NCBI RefSeq assembly: GCF_025465995.1
Contig: NZ_JANLNY010000030.1
Coordinates: forward strand, 124,001-188,000
DNA from: Pseudomonas sp. 5P_3.1_Bac2
GTDB lineage: Bacteria; Pseudomonadota; Gammaproteobacteria; Pseudomonadales; Pseudomonadaceae
Length of the DNA: 64,000 nucleotides
Direction: 5' to 3'
Shown here: one piece after another, positions 24,253 through 33,609 of the stretch
Numbering within the stretch: the first letter of the stretch is position 1
Layout: each line of letters begins with the position of its first letter
Position numbers and translations under genes: made by a program
Notes under the pieces: generated by a model
Told to the model about the DNA's origin: nothing
What the model saw: the letters and a program-made list of their open reading frames with translations, nothing else
Database searches by the model: none

Positions 24253-25878
24253 ATGTTCAGTTCCATCTCGGTAAAATTCCGTCTGCTATTACTGTTTGTC
24301 CCGCCGTTACTGGTGTTGGTGTTATTAGCCGGCGTGTCGTTGCAACAAATGGCTCAGCTTAATTCGGGCATCGACAGCCTGTATGTCGACCGTGTTGAGC
24401 CGATGCAGCAACTCAGCTCGGTGACCAATAACTACGCCAATGCGTTGATCGACCTGCCCAGTAAATTTCGGGCCGGGCTGATCAACGACGTCACCTATCG
24501 CACAGAGGTACAGGCTTCGCTGGAACGGGCCAATAAGTCGTGGAACGACTACTTGGTGACCTCTATTTCCGGTGAGGAGGCGCGCTTATTAGACGACGCC
24601 AAAGGGGTGCAGCCGGTAGTGCTGAAGTTGATTGAGGAGCGTCTGGCGCAAGTGGCCGATGGCTCCCTTCAAGGTCTCGACGACGCCAGCTTGAACCGCG
24701 AAACCTATGCTGTGTATGACCAGTGGTTGGGCGTGTTCGATGCCCTGTTTAACTATCAGGTGCGAATCGCCAGCGCATTCAATCAAGACTCGCGGCAAAG
24801 CTTTCATACCCTCTCGGCCAGCTATGTGATTGGCTGCGCCGTGGTGGTGGTGGTATTGGCTCTGCTGGCTTGGGCGATTTACCGCTCCATCAGCGCTCCG
24901 CTCAGCCATATGCACAGGGTGATCAGCGCCATTGCCGAAAACGCCGACCTGACTCGGCGCGTGGAGGTGGTCGGCAGCGATGAACTGGCCAGCACCGGGC
25001 GTGCCTTTAACCACATGATGGAACGCTTCCAGCGCTTGATCGCCGATCTGCGTGGCGCGGTCGAGCAACTGGCCTCGTCATCCGAAGAGATGAGCGCGAT
25101 CAGCCAGCAGGTCAGCCAATCCGCCGGCGATCAGGAGCATCAGGTGGTGATGGTGGCGACGGCGATCAATGAAATGAGCGCCGCGATCCAGGAGGTCGCC
25201 GGTAACGCCTTGAGCGCCGCCCAACAAGCCACCTCGGCCGATGAGCAGGCGCGCCAGGGCAGCACTACGGTGCGCGGTAACGTGCAGGCCATGCAGTTGT
25301 TGGCCGAGAAGGTGGACAGCGCCACCCGCGTGATCGAGCGCTTGAATACCCAGTCGGAGAACATCAGCCAGGTGCTGACCACTATTCGCGGGGTGGCCGA
25401 GCAAACCAATTTGCTGGCCCTTAACGCGGCAATTGAAGCGGCGCGGGCTGGTGAGGCCGGGCGCGGGTTTGCCGTGGTGGCCGATGAGGTGCGCAGCCTG
25501 GCCGGTAATACCCAGCAAGCCACCGAGTCGATTCGCGGCATGATCGATGAGTTACAAAACTCGGCCCGCCAAGCGGTGGGCGCTATGGATGAGGCGCGCG
25601 GGCAGGCCCAGCGCAGTGCCAGCCAGGCGGCCGAGTCCGGCAGTTTGCTGGAGGCGATTACCCGGGCGGTGGAGATCATCGCCGATATGAACGCGCAGAT
25701 TTCCACCGCCACGGAGGAGCAAACGTCGGTGGCCAACGAGATCAATGAAAACATCACGCGCTTTCAAAGCGGGATCAGTGAGGTGGGCGAGGGCTCCCGG
25801 CAAAGTGCGATTGCCAGCCAGGCGCTTGCCGAATTGTCGGTGCGTTTGCAGCAGCAAATCTCTTTATTCCGCGCCTAA
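24253..25878 (+). CDS. Second methyl-accepting chemotaxis protein of the che locus
   Basis: A 541-residue receptor, similar in build to the upstream MCP. TM1 is about 9-30; a 4HB-type periplasmic sensor follows (SLYVDRVEPMQQLSSVTNNY, then helices to about 190); TM2 is about 192-214; then HAMP and the signalling tip (VAEQTNLLALNAAIEAARAG). No C-terminal pentapeptide is present. GAGGG lies near the ATG. The 73-bp gap from the REC-EAL gene may hold a promoter or be read through. A terminator lies 95 bp downstream, so this gene ends the locus. Confidence 0.93.
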   Translation: MFSSISVKFRLLLLFVPPLLVLVLLAGVSLQQMAQLNSGIDSLYVDRVEPMQQLSSVTNNYANALIDLPSKFRAGLINDVTYRTEVQASLERANKSWNDYLVTSISGEEARLLDDAKGVQPVVLKLIEERLAQVADGSLQGLDDASLNRETYAVYDQWLGVFDALFNYQVRIASAFNQDSRQSFHTLSASYVIGCAVVVVVLALLAWAIYRSISAPLSHMHRVISAIAENADLTRRVEVVGSDELASTGRAFNHMMERFQRLIADLRGAVEQLASSSEEMSAISQQVSQSAGDQEHQVVMVATAINEMSAAIQEVAGNALSAAQQATSADEQARQGSTTVRGNVQAMQLLAEKVDSATRVIERLNTQSENISQVLTTIRGVAEQTNLLALNAAIEAARAGEAGRGFAVVADEVRSLAGNTQQATESIRGMIDELQNSARQAVGAMDEARGQAQRSASQAAESGSLLEAITRAVEIIADMNAQISTATEEQTSVANEINENITRFQSGISEVGEGSRQSAIASQALAELSVRLQQQISLFRA

Positions 25879-25973
25879 AGGCCGCCGCACCGCCGCCGCG
25901 ACATGCAGTTGGTCGGCGGTTGTGCAGCCTCTGTTGGCCTGTGCTTTGCTTTAAAAGGGCATCCATTATTTAG

Positions 25974-26009
25974 AGTGCAACCCGGTTGCTTGTTGGGTTG
26001 CACTTTTTT
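25974..26009 (+). terminator. Rho-independent terminator of the chemosensory locus
   Basis: AGTGCAACCC (25974-25983) pairs with GGGTTGCACT (25995-26004), followed by a run of T. Both arms contain the GTTGCA/TGCAAC hexamer also seen in the putA promoter, so the site may have a second role. Confidence 0.85.
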
Positions 26010-26140
26010 CTTCAGGGCTTGGCAGATGCCAGTAATGGTGGCCCGGTTATGGCCCTGAAGGCCGCTCTGAGGCCGCCTGTAGAGCCTTTTAGACTAAGGT
26101 CTGGCTGCGTATTAAGGTTATTTTCGACAGAATTCGACGG

Positions 26141-26156
26141 GTTGCACCTAGTTGCA
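26141..26156 (+). promoter_or_regulatory. Candidate PutA operator: two GTTGCA boxes
   Basis: GTTGCA occurs at 26141-26146 and 26151-26156, exactly 10 bp apart, 71-86 bp before the putA start. GTTGCA is the hexamer reported for PutA autoregulation in Escherichia coli, and PutA here carries the ribbon-helix-helix domain that reads it. Two further inverted copies are in the terminator hairpin at 25976-25981 and 25997-26002. Confidence 0.65.
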
Positions 26157-26226
26157 CCTTTGCCCGAAGTGGGTTTACTCTCTGCGCCGTTTTGCTACGC
26201 CCCACATCCCTAGACAGGACAATCCA

Positions 26227-29200
26227 ATGGCTACCACCACCCTTGGCGTAAAGCTCGATGAAGCAACCCGTGAGCGCCTCAAACTGGCTGCCCAAGCCAT
26301 TGACCGCACGCCGCACTGGTTGATCAAACAAGCCATCTATAGCTACCTCGAGCAGCTTGAGGGCGGTCTTACTCCTCCAGAGCTAAGCGGCTTGGCCGTG
26401 GCCGCGGGTGATGAGCCGTTAGAAACCCTGACCGAGCAAGGCTTGCAGGTGTTCCTCGACTTCGCCGAAAGCATTCTGCCGCAGTCAGTGCTGCGCGCGG
26501 CGATCACCTCGGCCTACCGCCGTCCAGAGCCAGAAGCCATTGCCATGCTGCTGGAGCAGGCGCGCCTGCCAGAAGACACCGCCGAAGCGGCCAACAAGAT
26601 GGCCCTGGGCATTGCCGAAAAACTGCGCAACCAGAAGAACGCCGGCGGCCGTCAGGGCCTGGTGCAAGGTCTGCTGCAAGAGTTCTCGCTGTCTTCGCAA
26701 GAAGGTGTGGCACTGATGTGCCTGGCCGAAGCGCTGCTGCGTATTCCCGACAAAGCCACCCGCGATGCGCTGATCCGCGACAAAATCAGCGGCGGCAACT
26801 GGAGCCAGCATCTGGGCCAGAGCCCGTCGATGTTCGTTAACGCGGCCAGCTGGGGCCTGCTGATCACTGGCAAGCTGGTGGCCACGCACAACGAAGCCGG
26901 CCTGATGACGTCGCTTAACCGCATCATCGGCAAGGGCGGCGAGCCGCTGATTCGTAAGGGTGTGGACATGTCCATGCGCCTGATGGGCGAGCAGTTCGTC
27001 ACCGGCGAAACCATTGCTGAAGCCCTGGCCAACGCCACCACCTTGGAAAACAAAGGCTTCCGCTACTCCTACGACATGCTCGGCGAAGCTGCGCTGACCG
27101 AGGAAGACGCCAAGTTCTACCTCAGCTCTTACGAGCAAGCGATTCACGCCATCGGCAAGGCCTCCCACGGCCGTGGCATCTACGAAGGCCCGGGGATCTC
27201 GATCAAACTCTCGGCCCTGCATCCGCGCTACAGCCGCGCCCAGCACGACCGCGTGATGGACGAGCTGTACCCGATCCTGCTCAACCTCACCGTGTTGGCT
27301 AAGCAGTACGACATCGGCATCAACATCGACGCCGAAGAAGCTGATCGTCTGGAAATCTCCCTCGACCTGCTTGAGCGTCTGTGCTTCGCCCCGGAACTGG
27401 CCGGTTGGAACGGTATCGGCTTCGTCATTCAGGCTTACCAGAAGCGTTGCCCCTATGTGATCGACTATGTCATCGACCTGGCCAAGCGCAGCCGCCATCG
27501 TCTGATGATCCGTCTGGTGAAGGGCGCGTATTGGGACAGCGAAATCAAACGCGCCCAGGTCGAAGGTCTGGAAGGCTATCCGGTGTATACCCGCAAGCCT
27601 TACACCGACGTGTCCTACATTGCCTGTGCGCGCAAACTGCTGGCCGTGCCGGAGGCGATCTACCCGCAGTTCGCCACCCACAACGCCCACTCCTTGTCGG
27701 CCATTTATCAAATCGCCGGGCGCAACTACTACCCCGGTCAGTATGAGTTCCAATGCCTGCATGGCATGGGTGAGCCGCTGTACGAACAAGTGGTGGGCAA
27801 GGTCGCGGACGGCAAATTTAACCGCCCATGCCGCATCTACGCCCCGGTTGGCAGCCACGAAACCCTGCTGGCCTATCTGGTCCGTCGCCTGCTGGAAAAC
27901 GGCGCCAACACCAGCTTCGTCAACCGCATCGCTGACCACAGCATCTCCCTCAACGAGCTGGTGCAAGACCCCGTCGTTCAGGTTGAGCAGATGGCGGCGC
28001 AAGAGGGCGGCGTTGGCTTGCCCCATCCGCGCATTGCTTTGCCGCGCGATCTGTACGGCGCGGCGCGGCTTAACTCCAGCGGCATCGACCTGAGCAACGA
28101 ACACCGCTTGGGTTCCTTGTCGTCGGCGTTGCTGAGCAGCGTTAACAGCGAATACAAGGCCCAGCCTCTGCTCGGTTGTGAACTCAGCGAGCTGAGCCCG
28201 GCGCAGCCGGTGCGCAACCCGGCCGATCAGCGCGACATCGTCGGCTATGTCCACCAAGCCACTGCCCAGGACGTGGAAAACGCCGTGCTGTGCGCCATCT
28301 CCAGCGGACAGATCTGGCAGTCGACCTTGCCGGCTGAGCGCGCCACTGTGCTGGAGCGCGCCGCCGACCTGATGGAAGGCGAGATTCAACAACTGATGGG
28401 CCTGCTGGTGCGCGAGTCGGGCAAGACCTTCGCCAACGCCATCGCCGAAGTGCGTGAAGCGGTGGACTTCCTGCGCTACTACGCGGCCCAGGCCCGTGAG
28501 CACTTCAGCAACGACAGCCACCGTCCGCTGGGCCCCGTGGTGTGCATCAGCCCGTGGAACTTCCCGCTGGCGATTTTCAGCGGGCAGATCGCCGCTGCGC
28601 TGGCCGCCGGTAATACCGTGCTGGCTAAACCGGCTGAGCAAACCCCGCTGATCGCCGCGCAAGCCGTGCGCATCCTGCATGAAGCTGGCGTGCCGGCGGG
28701 TGCTGTGCAACTGCTGCCAGGTGATGGTGAAACCGTCGGTGCAGGCCTGACTGGCAATGAGCGTGTACGTGGCGTGATGTTCACGGGCTCCACTGAAGTG
28801 GCCGGGATCATCCAGCGCGGTTTGGCGGGTCGTCTCGACGCCCAAGGTCGCACGCTGCCACTGATCGCCGAAACCGGTGGTCTGAACGCCATGATCGTCG
28901 ACTCCTCAGCCCTCACCGAACAGGTGGTGGTCGATGTGGTGGCCTCGGCCTTCGACAGCGCCGGTCAGCGTTGCTCGGCACTGCGCGTGCTGTGCGTGCA
29001 GGAAGACGTGGCGGATCGCGTGGTCACCATGCTCAAAGGCGCCATGGCGCAGTACAGCCTGGGTAACCCTGAGCGTTTGAACACGGATATCGGTCCGGTG
29101 ATTGATGCCGAAGCTAAGGCGGGTATCGATAAGCACATCGAAGCCATGCGCAGCAAAGGCCGTAAGGTTCACCAGCTGGCGCGGGTTAAAGGCGAAGAGA

Positions 29201-30168
29201 TCAAGCACGGCACCTTCGTGATTCCGACCTTGATCGAGCTGGACAGCTTCAGCGAACTGCAGCGGGAAATTTTCGGCCCGGTGCTGCACGTGGTGCGTTA
29301 TGCCCGTGCGGATCTGGCGCAACTGCTGCAGCAGATCAACGACAGCGGCTATGGCCTGACCCTGGGCGTGCACACCCGTATCGACGAGACCATCGCGCAG
29401 GTGGTGGACAGCGCCAAAGTCGGCAACCTCTACGTCAACCGCAACATTGTCGGGGCCGTGGTGGGGGTACAGCCGTTCGGTGGCGAAGGCTTGTCCGGCA
29501 CGGGGCCGAAAGCGGGTGGCCCGCTGTATATGTACCGCTTGCTGGCGACCCGTCCGCAGGATGCCGTGGCCAAGCAACTGCAGCGCTCGGCAGATGAAAC
29601 CCAGCGTCCGGCCGAGCACGCGGCGTTGCTGCAAAGTCTGCAAACCTGGGCCAAGCAGCAAGAGCCCAACCTGCTCAGCCTGAGCCAGCGCTACGCCGAG
29701 CTGGCCCAGTCCGGCACTGTGCAAGAGCTGCAAGGTCCGACTGGCGAACGCAACACCTACAGCTTGTTGCCCCGTGAGCACGTATTGTGTCTGGCGGATG
29801 AGCGTGCGGATCTGCTGGTGCAATTGGCTGGCGTGCTGGCCGTGGGTTCCCAGGTGCTGTGGCAGGACAGCCAGCTGACCCGCCAACTGCTGGCCGAGCT
29901 GCCGCAGGACGTGCAACGCCGCATCACTCTGCTGGCGCAGTGGCACGAGAGCGAGCTGAACTTTGATGCGATCATCCACCACGGTGACTCCGATCAGCTG
30001 CGTGAAGTTTGCCAGCTGGCCGCCAAGCGTCGTGGTGCCATTATCGGGGTCAGTGGTCTGGCCAAGGGCGAAACCGACATTGCGTTGGAACGTTTGCTGA
30101 TTGAGCACGCTCTGAGTATTAACACCGCGGCCGCAGGCGGTAACGCCAGCCTGATGACCATCGGTTAA
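26227..30168 (+). CDS. putA: Trifunctional proline utilisation protein PutA
   Basis: A 1313-residue flavoenzyme that oxidises proline to glutamate and represses its own gene. Residues 1-47 form a ribbon-helix-helix DNA-binding domain (TTLGVKLDEATRERLKLAAQ). A helical linker and the FAD-dependent proline dehydrogenase barrel follow (about 85-560, e.g. GPGISIKLSALHPRYSRAQ and RLVKGAYWDSEIKRAQ). The glutamate-semialdehyde dehydrogenase comes next, with catalytic Cys near 916 (GQRCSALRV), and then a C-terminal domain. Length matches E. coli and P. putida PutA (about 1315). ATG 26227 follows AGGA and begins the RHH domain; the upstream frame to 26152 is non-conserved. No putP lies in the window. 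Confidence 0.97.
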   Translation: MATTTLGVKLDEATRERLKLAAQAIDRTPHWLIKQAIYSYLEQLEGGLTPPELSGLAVAAGDEPLETLTEQGLQVFLDFAESILPQSVLRAAITSAYRRPEPEAIAMLLEQARLPEDTAEAANKMALGIAEKLRNQKNAGGRQGLVQGLLQEFSLSSQEGVALMCLAEALLRIPDKATRDALIRDKISGGNWSQHLGQSPSMFVNAASWGLLITGKLVATHNEAGLMTSLNRIIGKGGEPLIRKGVDMSMRLMGEQFVTGETIAEALANATTLENKGFRYSYDMLGEAALTEEDAKFYLSSYEQAIHAIGKASHGRGIYEGPGISIKLSALHPRYSRAQHDRVMDELYPILLNLTVLAKQYDIGINIDAEEADRLEISLDLLERLCFAPELAGWNGIGFVIQAYQKRCPYVIDYVIDLAKRSRHRLMIRLVKGAYWDSEIKRAQVEGLEGYPVYTRKPYTDVSYIACARKLLAVPEAIYPQFATHNAHSLSAIYQIAGRNYYPGQYEFQCLHGMGEPLYEQVVGKVADGKFNRPCRIYAPVGSHETLLAYLVRRLLENGANTSFVNRIADHSISLNELVQDPVVQVEQMAAQEGGVGLPHPRIALPRDLYGAARLNSSGIDLSNEHRLGSLSSALLSSVNSEYKAQPLLGCELSELSPAQPVRNPADQRDIVGYVHQATAQDVENAVLCAISSGQIWQSTLPAERATVLERAADLMEGEIQQLMGLLVRESGKTFANAIAEVREAVDFLRYYAAQAREHFSNDSHRPLGPVVCISPWNFPLAIFSGQIAAALAAGNTVLAKPAEQTPLIAAQAVRILHEAGVPAGAVQLLPGDGETVGAGLTGNERVRGVMFTGSTEVAGIIQRGLAGRLDAQGRTLPLIAETGGLNAMIVDSSALTEQVVVDVVASAFDSAGQRCSALRVLCVQEDVADRVVTMLKGAMAQYSLGNPERLNTDIGPVIDAEAKAGIDKHIEAMRSKGRKVHQLARVKGEEIKHGTFVIPTLIELDSFSELQREIFGPVLHVVRYARADLAQLLQQINDSGYGLTLGVHTRIDETIAQVVDSAKVGNLYVNRNIVGAVVGVQPFGGEGLSGTGPKAGGPLYMYRLLATRPQDAVAKQLQRSADETQRPAEHAALLQSLQTWAKQQEPNLLSLSQRYAELAQSGTVQELQGPTGERNTYSLLPREHVLCLADERADLLVQLAGVLAVGSQVLWQDSQLTRQLLAELPQDVQRRITLLAQWHESELNFDAIIHHGDSDQLREVCQLAAKRRGAIIGVSGLAKGETDIALERLLIEHALSINTAAAGGNASLMTIG

Positions 30169-30550
30169 CCCTGTATTGGCTGGGCTTGCTACAGGCTCAG
30201 TCAAGACGCGCGAGGGGCGTCATCTACGGGTCATTTCGCTGCGGCCATTATCTGGCGCAGTGGGTGACTGTGATGGTGCTCTTAGCGACTAAGCAAGAGT
30301 AGGAAATGGTGGGCATTGCTCGCCGAGCAGTCAGTAATCGCTGTATGCAACATCGGCTTACCGCCACCCTCAGGCGCTTTCGGGAGCCTGAACCCCACAG
30401 ACTGTTATGCAACTTGGGTTATCCACCCGTTACAGCCTGTTTCTATCCGTGCATGTCTATGCACATCTGTGTGCAGCATTGGCTTACCGGTCAATGCGGG
30501 AACGGAGCTATCCGCTCCGTTCCAATCGCACTGCAGCCATTTAGGCCCAA
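30169..30550. other. Gene-free spacer between convergent putA and ssuF
   Basis: About 380 bp without a supportable gene. It holds a TCAGGC/GCCTGA hairpin near 30369-30392, two copies of a GGCTTACCG motif, and a hairpin GGAACGGAGC/GCTCCGTTCC (30499-30508 with 30514-30523) just beyond the ssuF stop. That last hairpin may end the ssu transcript but lacks a T-run. Confidence 0.4.
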
Positions 30551-30766
30551 TTACAGCTTGGCAATCGACACTTCTGTGGACTTCACGAAGGCGATTACTT
30601 CGCTGCCTACGGCCAGCTCCAGCTCACGTACCGAACGGGTGGTGATCACCGAAGTGACGATGCCCGAAGCGGTTTGTACGTCGATTTCCGAGAGCACGTC
30701 GCCGAGTACGATTTCTTTGATGGTGCCTTTGAATTGGTTACGAACGTTGATGGCTTTAATAGTCAT
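30551..30766 (-). CDS. ssuF: Molbindin-like protein SsuF (TOBE/Mop domain)
   Basis: A 71-residue single Mop/TOBE domain (IKAINVRNQFKGTIKEIVLG and later SVRELELAVGSEVIAFVKST), the fold that binds molybdate or other small oxyanions as a multimer. As the last gene of the operon after ssuB it matches ssuF of the Pseudomonas putida ssuEADCBF locus, where it is needed for full organosulfur use. AGGAG is close to the ATG. It is separated from ssuB by 32 bp. The exact ligand and mechanism in sulfonate metabolism are unclear. Confidence 0.9.
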   Translation of the reverse strand: MTIKAINVRNQFKGTIKEIVLGDVLSEIDVQTASGIVTSVITTRSVRELELAVGSEVIAFVKSTEVSIAKL

Positions 30767-30798
30767 GGTGTAGCTCCTTTAAAATCACGATTTAGGGT

Positions 30799-31599
30799 TT
30801 AGAGCGCCCAACGCAGTTGCGTGGGCAAAGGGGAAACAGGATCAGGTTGGGGCGGCAACTCCGGCAGGGCCAGTACCCGGTTCAACACAAGTTCCTCGTA
30901 GGCCGCCAGGCGTGCCGAAGCGCGCTGACGTGGACGCGGCAAATCGATTTCAATATCCAGCCCAACCTGGCCGTCCTCGATCAGGATCACCCGGTCAGCA
31001 ATGGCCACGGCCTCGCTGACATCATGGGTCACCAGCAACACGGTAAAACCATGTTGTTGCCACAGACGTTCGATCAGCTGCTGCATCTCGATGCGGGTCA
31101 GGGCATCCAGCGCGCCCAACGGCTCATCAAGCAGCAGCAAGCGCGGTTGATGGATCAGCGCCCGGGCCAAGGCCACGCGCTGCTTTTGTCCACCGGAAAG
31201 CGCCGCCGGCCACTCATGGGCGCGATCAGCCAGGCCGACAGCTTCCAGCGCTTGCTGGGCTTGCGGGCGCCAATCACCGGTCAGACCTAAACCGACGTTA
31301 TCGATCACGCGTTTCCACGGCAGCAGGCGCGAGTCCTGGAACATCAGGCGGATGTCATCACGCACGTTGTTCAAGGTTGCCGCTCCGGCCAATAGCGCGC
31401 CTTGGGTCGGCTCATCGAGGCCCGCGAGCAAGCGCAGCAGGGTGCTCTTACCGCAGCCGCTGCGGCCTACCACCGCGACAAATTGGCCAGCCGGAATATT
31501 CAGTTGAATGTCGTTGAGAACTTCTCGTTCACCAAAGGCCTTGTGGATATTGTTAATCGCCAGCGGAATACCGCGTTTCAACGTATGCAGCGCGGTCAT
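30799..31599 (-). CDS. ssuB: Aliphatic sulfonate ABC transporter ATPase SsuB
   Basis: A 266-residue ABC ATPase powering sulfonate import with SsuA and SsuC. Walker A is VGRSGCGKSTLL, the signature is LSGGQKQRVALARAL, and Walker B is LLLDEPLGALD. The start ATG overlaps the ssuC stop by ATGA, with AGGGGA upstream. It is the only ATPase gene in the left half of the sulfur block, so it may also serve the extra permease/binding-protein pair at 36156-37958, which has none. Confidence 0.95.
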   Translation of the reverse strand: MTALHTLKRGIPLAINNIHKAFGEREVLNDIQLNIPAGQFVAVVGRSGCGKSTLLRLLAGLDEPTQGALLAGAATLNNVRDDIRLMFQDSRLLPWKRVIDNVGLGLTGDWRPQAQQALEAVGLADRAHEWPAALSGGQKQRVALARALIHQPRLLLLDEPLGALDALTRIEMQQLIERLWQQHGFTVLLVTHDVSEAVAIADRVILIEDGQVGLDIEIDLPRPRQRASARLAAYEELVLNRVLALPELPPQPDPVSPLPTQLRWAL

Positions 31600-32390
31600 T
31601 GCTGATTCCCCTTGCTCTGATAAGCCGGATGCCAGCGCAACCACACACGCTCCAGACCCCGGGCGGCCACGTCAGCCAGCTTGCCCAACACGGCGTAGAG
31701 CAGAATCGCCAGCACCACGACGTCGGTCTGCAAAAACTCCCGGGCGTTCATGGCCAAGTAACCAATGCCTGAGCTGGCGGAAATGGTTTCCGCGACGATC
31801 AGGGTCAGCCACATAAAGCCCAGGGCAAAGCGCACGCCGACCAGAATCGAGGGCAGGGCGCCCGGCAGAATCACCTGGCGGAACAGGCTGAAACCAGACA
31901 ACCCGTAGCTGCGCGCCATTTCCACCAGCGCCGGGTCGACGTTACGAATACCGTGGTAGGTGTTGAGGTAAATCGGGAACAGCGTGCCTAGGGCGACGAG
32001 GAAAATCTTCGCGCTTTCATCAATGCCGAACCACAGAATCACCAGTGGGATCAGCGCCAGGTGCGGCACGTTACGGATCATCTGCACCGAGCTGTCGAGC
32101 AGGCGTTCGCCCCATTTCGACAGGCCAGTGATGAAACCCAGTAGCAGACCTAAGCCGCCACCGATGCCAAAGCCGATACCGGCGCGCCAGCCGCTGATGG
32201 CCAGGTGGGTCCAGATTTCACCGCTGCTGATCAGTTGCCAGCCAGCACTCAGCACGGCGCTGGGGGCCGGCAAAATACGGGTGGACAGCAGGCCGCTGAC
32301 CACCGCGATCTGCCAGAACGCCAGTAAGGCGATGGGCAGGGCCCAGGGCGCTAAGCGCAGCGCCAATTGTTTGGTTTTCGATGTGCTCAT
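31596..32390 (-). CDS. ssuC: Aliphatic sulfonate ABC transporter permease SsuC
   Basis: A 264-residue inner-membrane protein with about six hydrophobic helices. The cytoplasmic EAA loop is VEMARSYGLSGFSLFRQVILPGALPSI, which contacts the ATPase. The length and the HLALIPLVILWFGIDESAK segment match the nitrate/sulfonate/taurine permease family. It lies nine bases after ssuD and overlaps ssuB, so it belongs to the ssu operon. Confidence 0.95.
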   Translation of the reverse strand: MSTSKTKQLALRLAPWALPIALLAFWQIAVVSGLLSTRILPAPSAVLSAGWQLISSGEIWTHLAISGWRAGIGFGIGGGLGLLLGFITGLSKWGERLLDSSVQMIRNVPHLALIPLVILWFGIDESAKIFLVALGTLFPIYLNTYHGIRNVDPALVEMARSYGLSGFSLFRQVILPGALPSILVGVRFALGFMWLTLIVAETISASSGIGYLAMNAREFLQTDVVVLAILLYAVLGKLADVAARGLERVWLRWHPAYQSKGNQQ

Positions 32391-32399
32391 TGCCGCCCC

Positions 32400-33548
32400 T
32401 TAACTCGCCGAGGCCGATTTGGGCAGCAGATCGCTGGACATCATTTCACCAAACGGGCTGACGTAGCCGACGTTCTCCGGCAGCTGTGGACGGTTAACGT
32501 CCAAGTGCGGGAACAACAGCTCGGCGACTCGATAGGACTCTTCCAAGTGCGGGTAGCCGGAGAAGATAAAGGTGTCGATGCCCAGGTCGGCGTATTCCTT
32601 CACCCGTGCCGCAACAGTCGGGCCGTCACCGACCAGGGCCGTACCCGCACCACCGCGCACTAGGCCGACCCCGGCCCAGAGGTTCGGCGACACTTCCAGA
32701 TTGTCTTTGCTGCCGCCGTGCAGGGCGGCCATACGCTGTTGCCCGACTGAGTCAAAGCGCGACAGCGAGGCTTGGGCGCGGGCAATGGTGTCGTCATCCA
32801 CATGGCTGATCAGGCGGTCAGCGGCGGCCCAGGCTTCTTCGTTGGTCTCGCGCACAATCACGTGCAGGCGAATCCCGAAGCGCACTTCGCGGCCTTGCTT
32901 GGCGGCTTTCTCGCGCACTTGGGCAATCTTCTCGGCCACGGCGGCTGGCGGCTCACCCCAGGTCAGATAGAACTCCACTTGCTCGGCGGCGAGATCCTGC
33001 GCAGCTTCTGAAGAACCACCGAAATACAGCGGTGGACGCGGTTGTTGCAGCGGTGGGTAAAGCAGCTTGGCGCCTTTGACTTGAATATGTTTGCCGTCGT
33101 AATCGACGGTTTCGCCTTCCATGACCCGGCGCCAGATGCGGGTGAACTCCACCGAGGCTTCATAACGCTCGGCGTGGTTCAGGTTCAAACCATCACCGGC
33201 CAGTTCTTCCGGATCACCCCCTGTCACCAGGTTGAACAACGCGCGGCCACCGGACAGACGATCCAGGGTTGCTGCCTGACGCGCCGCCACGGTCGGCGAA
33301 ATAATCCCTGGGCGCAGGGCGACCAAGAACTTCAGGCGCTGGGTTACAGGAATCAACGAGGCGGCGACCAGCCAGGAGTCTTCGCAAGAGCGTCCGGTTG
33401 GGATCAGTACGCCGCCAAAGCCAAGGCGGTCTGCGGCTTGGGCAATTTGCTGCAGGTAACCATGATCGACGGCGCGTGCGCCCTCGCTGGTGCCCAGGTA
33501 TTTGCCGTCGCCATGGGTTGGTAAGAACCAAAAAATATTTAAGCTCAC
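32400..33548 (-). CDS. ssuD: FMNH2-dependent alkanesulfonate monooxygenase SsuD
   Basis: A 382-residue bacterial-luciferase-family TIM barrel. It releases sulfite from alkanesulfonates using FMNH2 supplied by SsuE and oxygen. Typical family stretches are NIFWFLPTHGDGKYLGTSEG at the N-terminus, LVTGGDPEELAGDG and FSGYPHLEESYRVAELLFP. Length matches E. coli SsuD (381). The start is GTG, with AAGGAG eight or nine bases upstream. A 13-bp hairpin separates it from ssuA, which may set the relative expression of binding protein and enzyme. Confidence 0.96.
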   Translation of the reverse strand: MSLNIFWFLPTHGDGKYLGTSEGARAVDHGYLQQIAQAADRLGFGGVLIPTGRSCEDSWLVAASLIPVTQRLKFLVALRPGIISPTVAARQAATLDRLSGGRALFNLVTGGDPEELAGDGLNLNHAERYEASVEFTRIWRRVMEGETVDYDGKHIQVKGAKLLYPPLQQPRPPLYFGGSSEAAQDLAAEQVEFYLTWGEPPAAVAEKIAQVREKAAKQGREVRFGIRLHVIVRETNEEAWAAADRLISHVDDDTIARAQASLSRFDSVGQQRMAALHGGSKDNLEVSPNLWAGVGLVRGGAGTALVGDGPTVAARVKEYADLGIDTFIFSGYPHLEESYRVAELLFPHLDVNRPQLPENVGYVSPFGEMMSSDLLPKSASAS

Positions 33549-33574
33549 GGAGTGGTCTCCTTAAGAAATTAATG

Positions 33575-33604
33575 CCGCGTGGCCTGCCTGCGCAGGCCGC
33601 GCGG
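33575..33604 (-). repeat. Intercistronic hairpin between ssuA and ssuD
   Basis: CCGCGTGGCCTGC (33575-33587) pairs with GCAGGCCGCGCGG (33592-33604), one G-T wobble, 4-nt loop. There is no T-run on the minus strand. It lies right after the ssuA stop, a position where mRNA-stabilising or attenuating hairpins raise binding-protein yield over downstream genes. Confidence 0.6.
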
Positions 33605-33609
33605 TTGTC

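Noticed and set aside
26485..28845. 786-residue leftward frame opposite putA, with another of 432 residues at 28906-30204
   Set aside because: Long antisense frames are expected opposite GC-rich genes. The translations show no domain, while the plus frame is unmistakable PutA.
30169..30550. Possible small RNA or gene in the putA-ssuF spacer
   Set aside because: No promoter plus terminator pair and no coding signal; only hairpins and short repeated motifs are visible.
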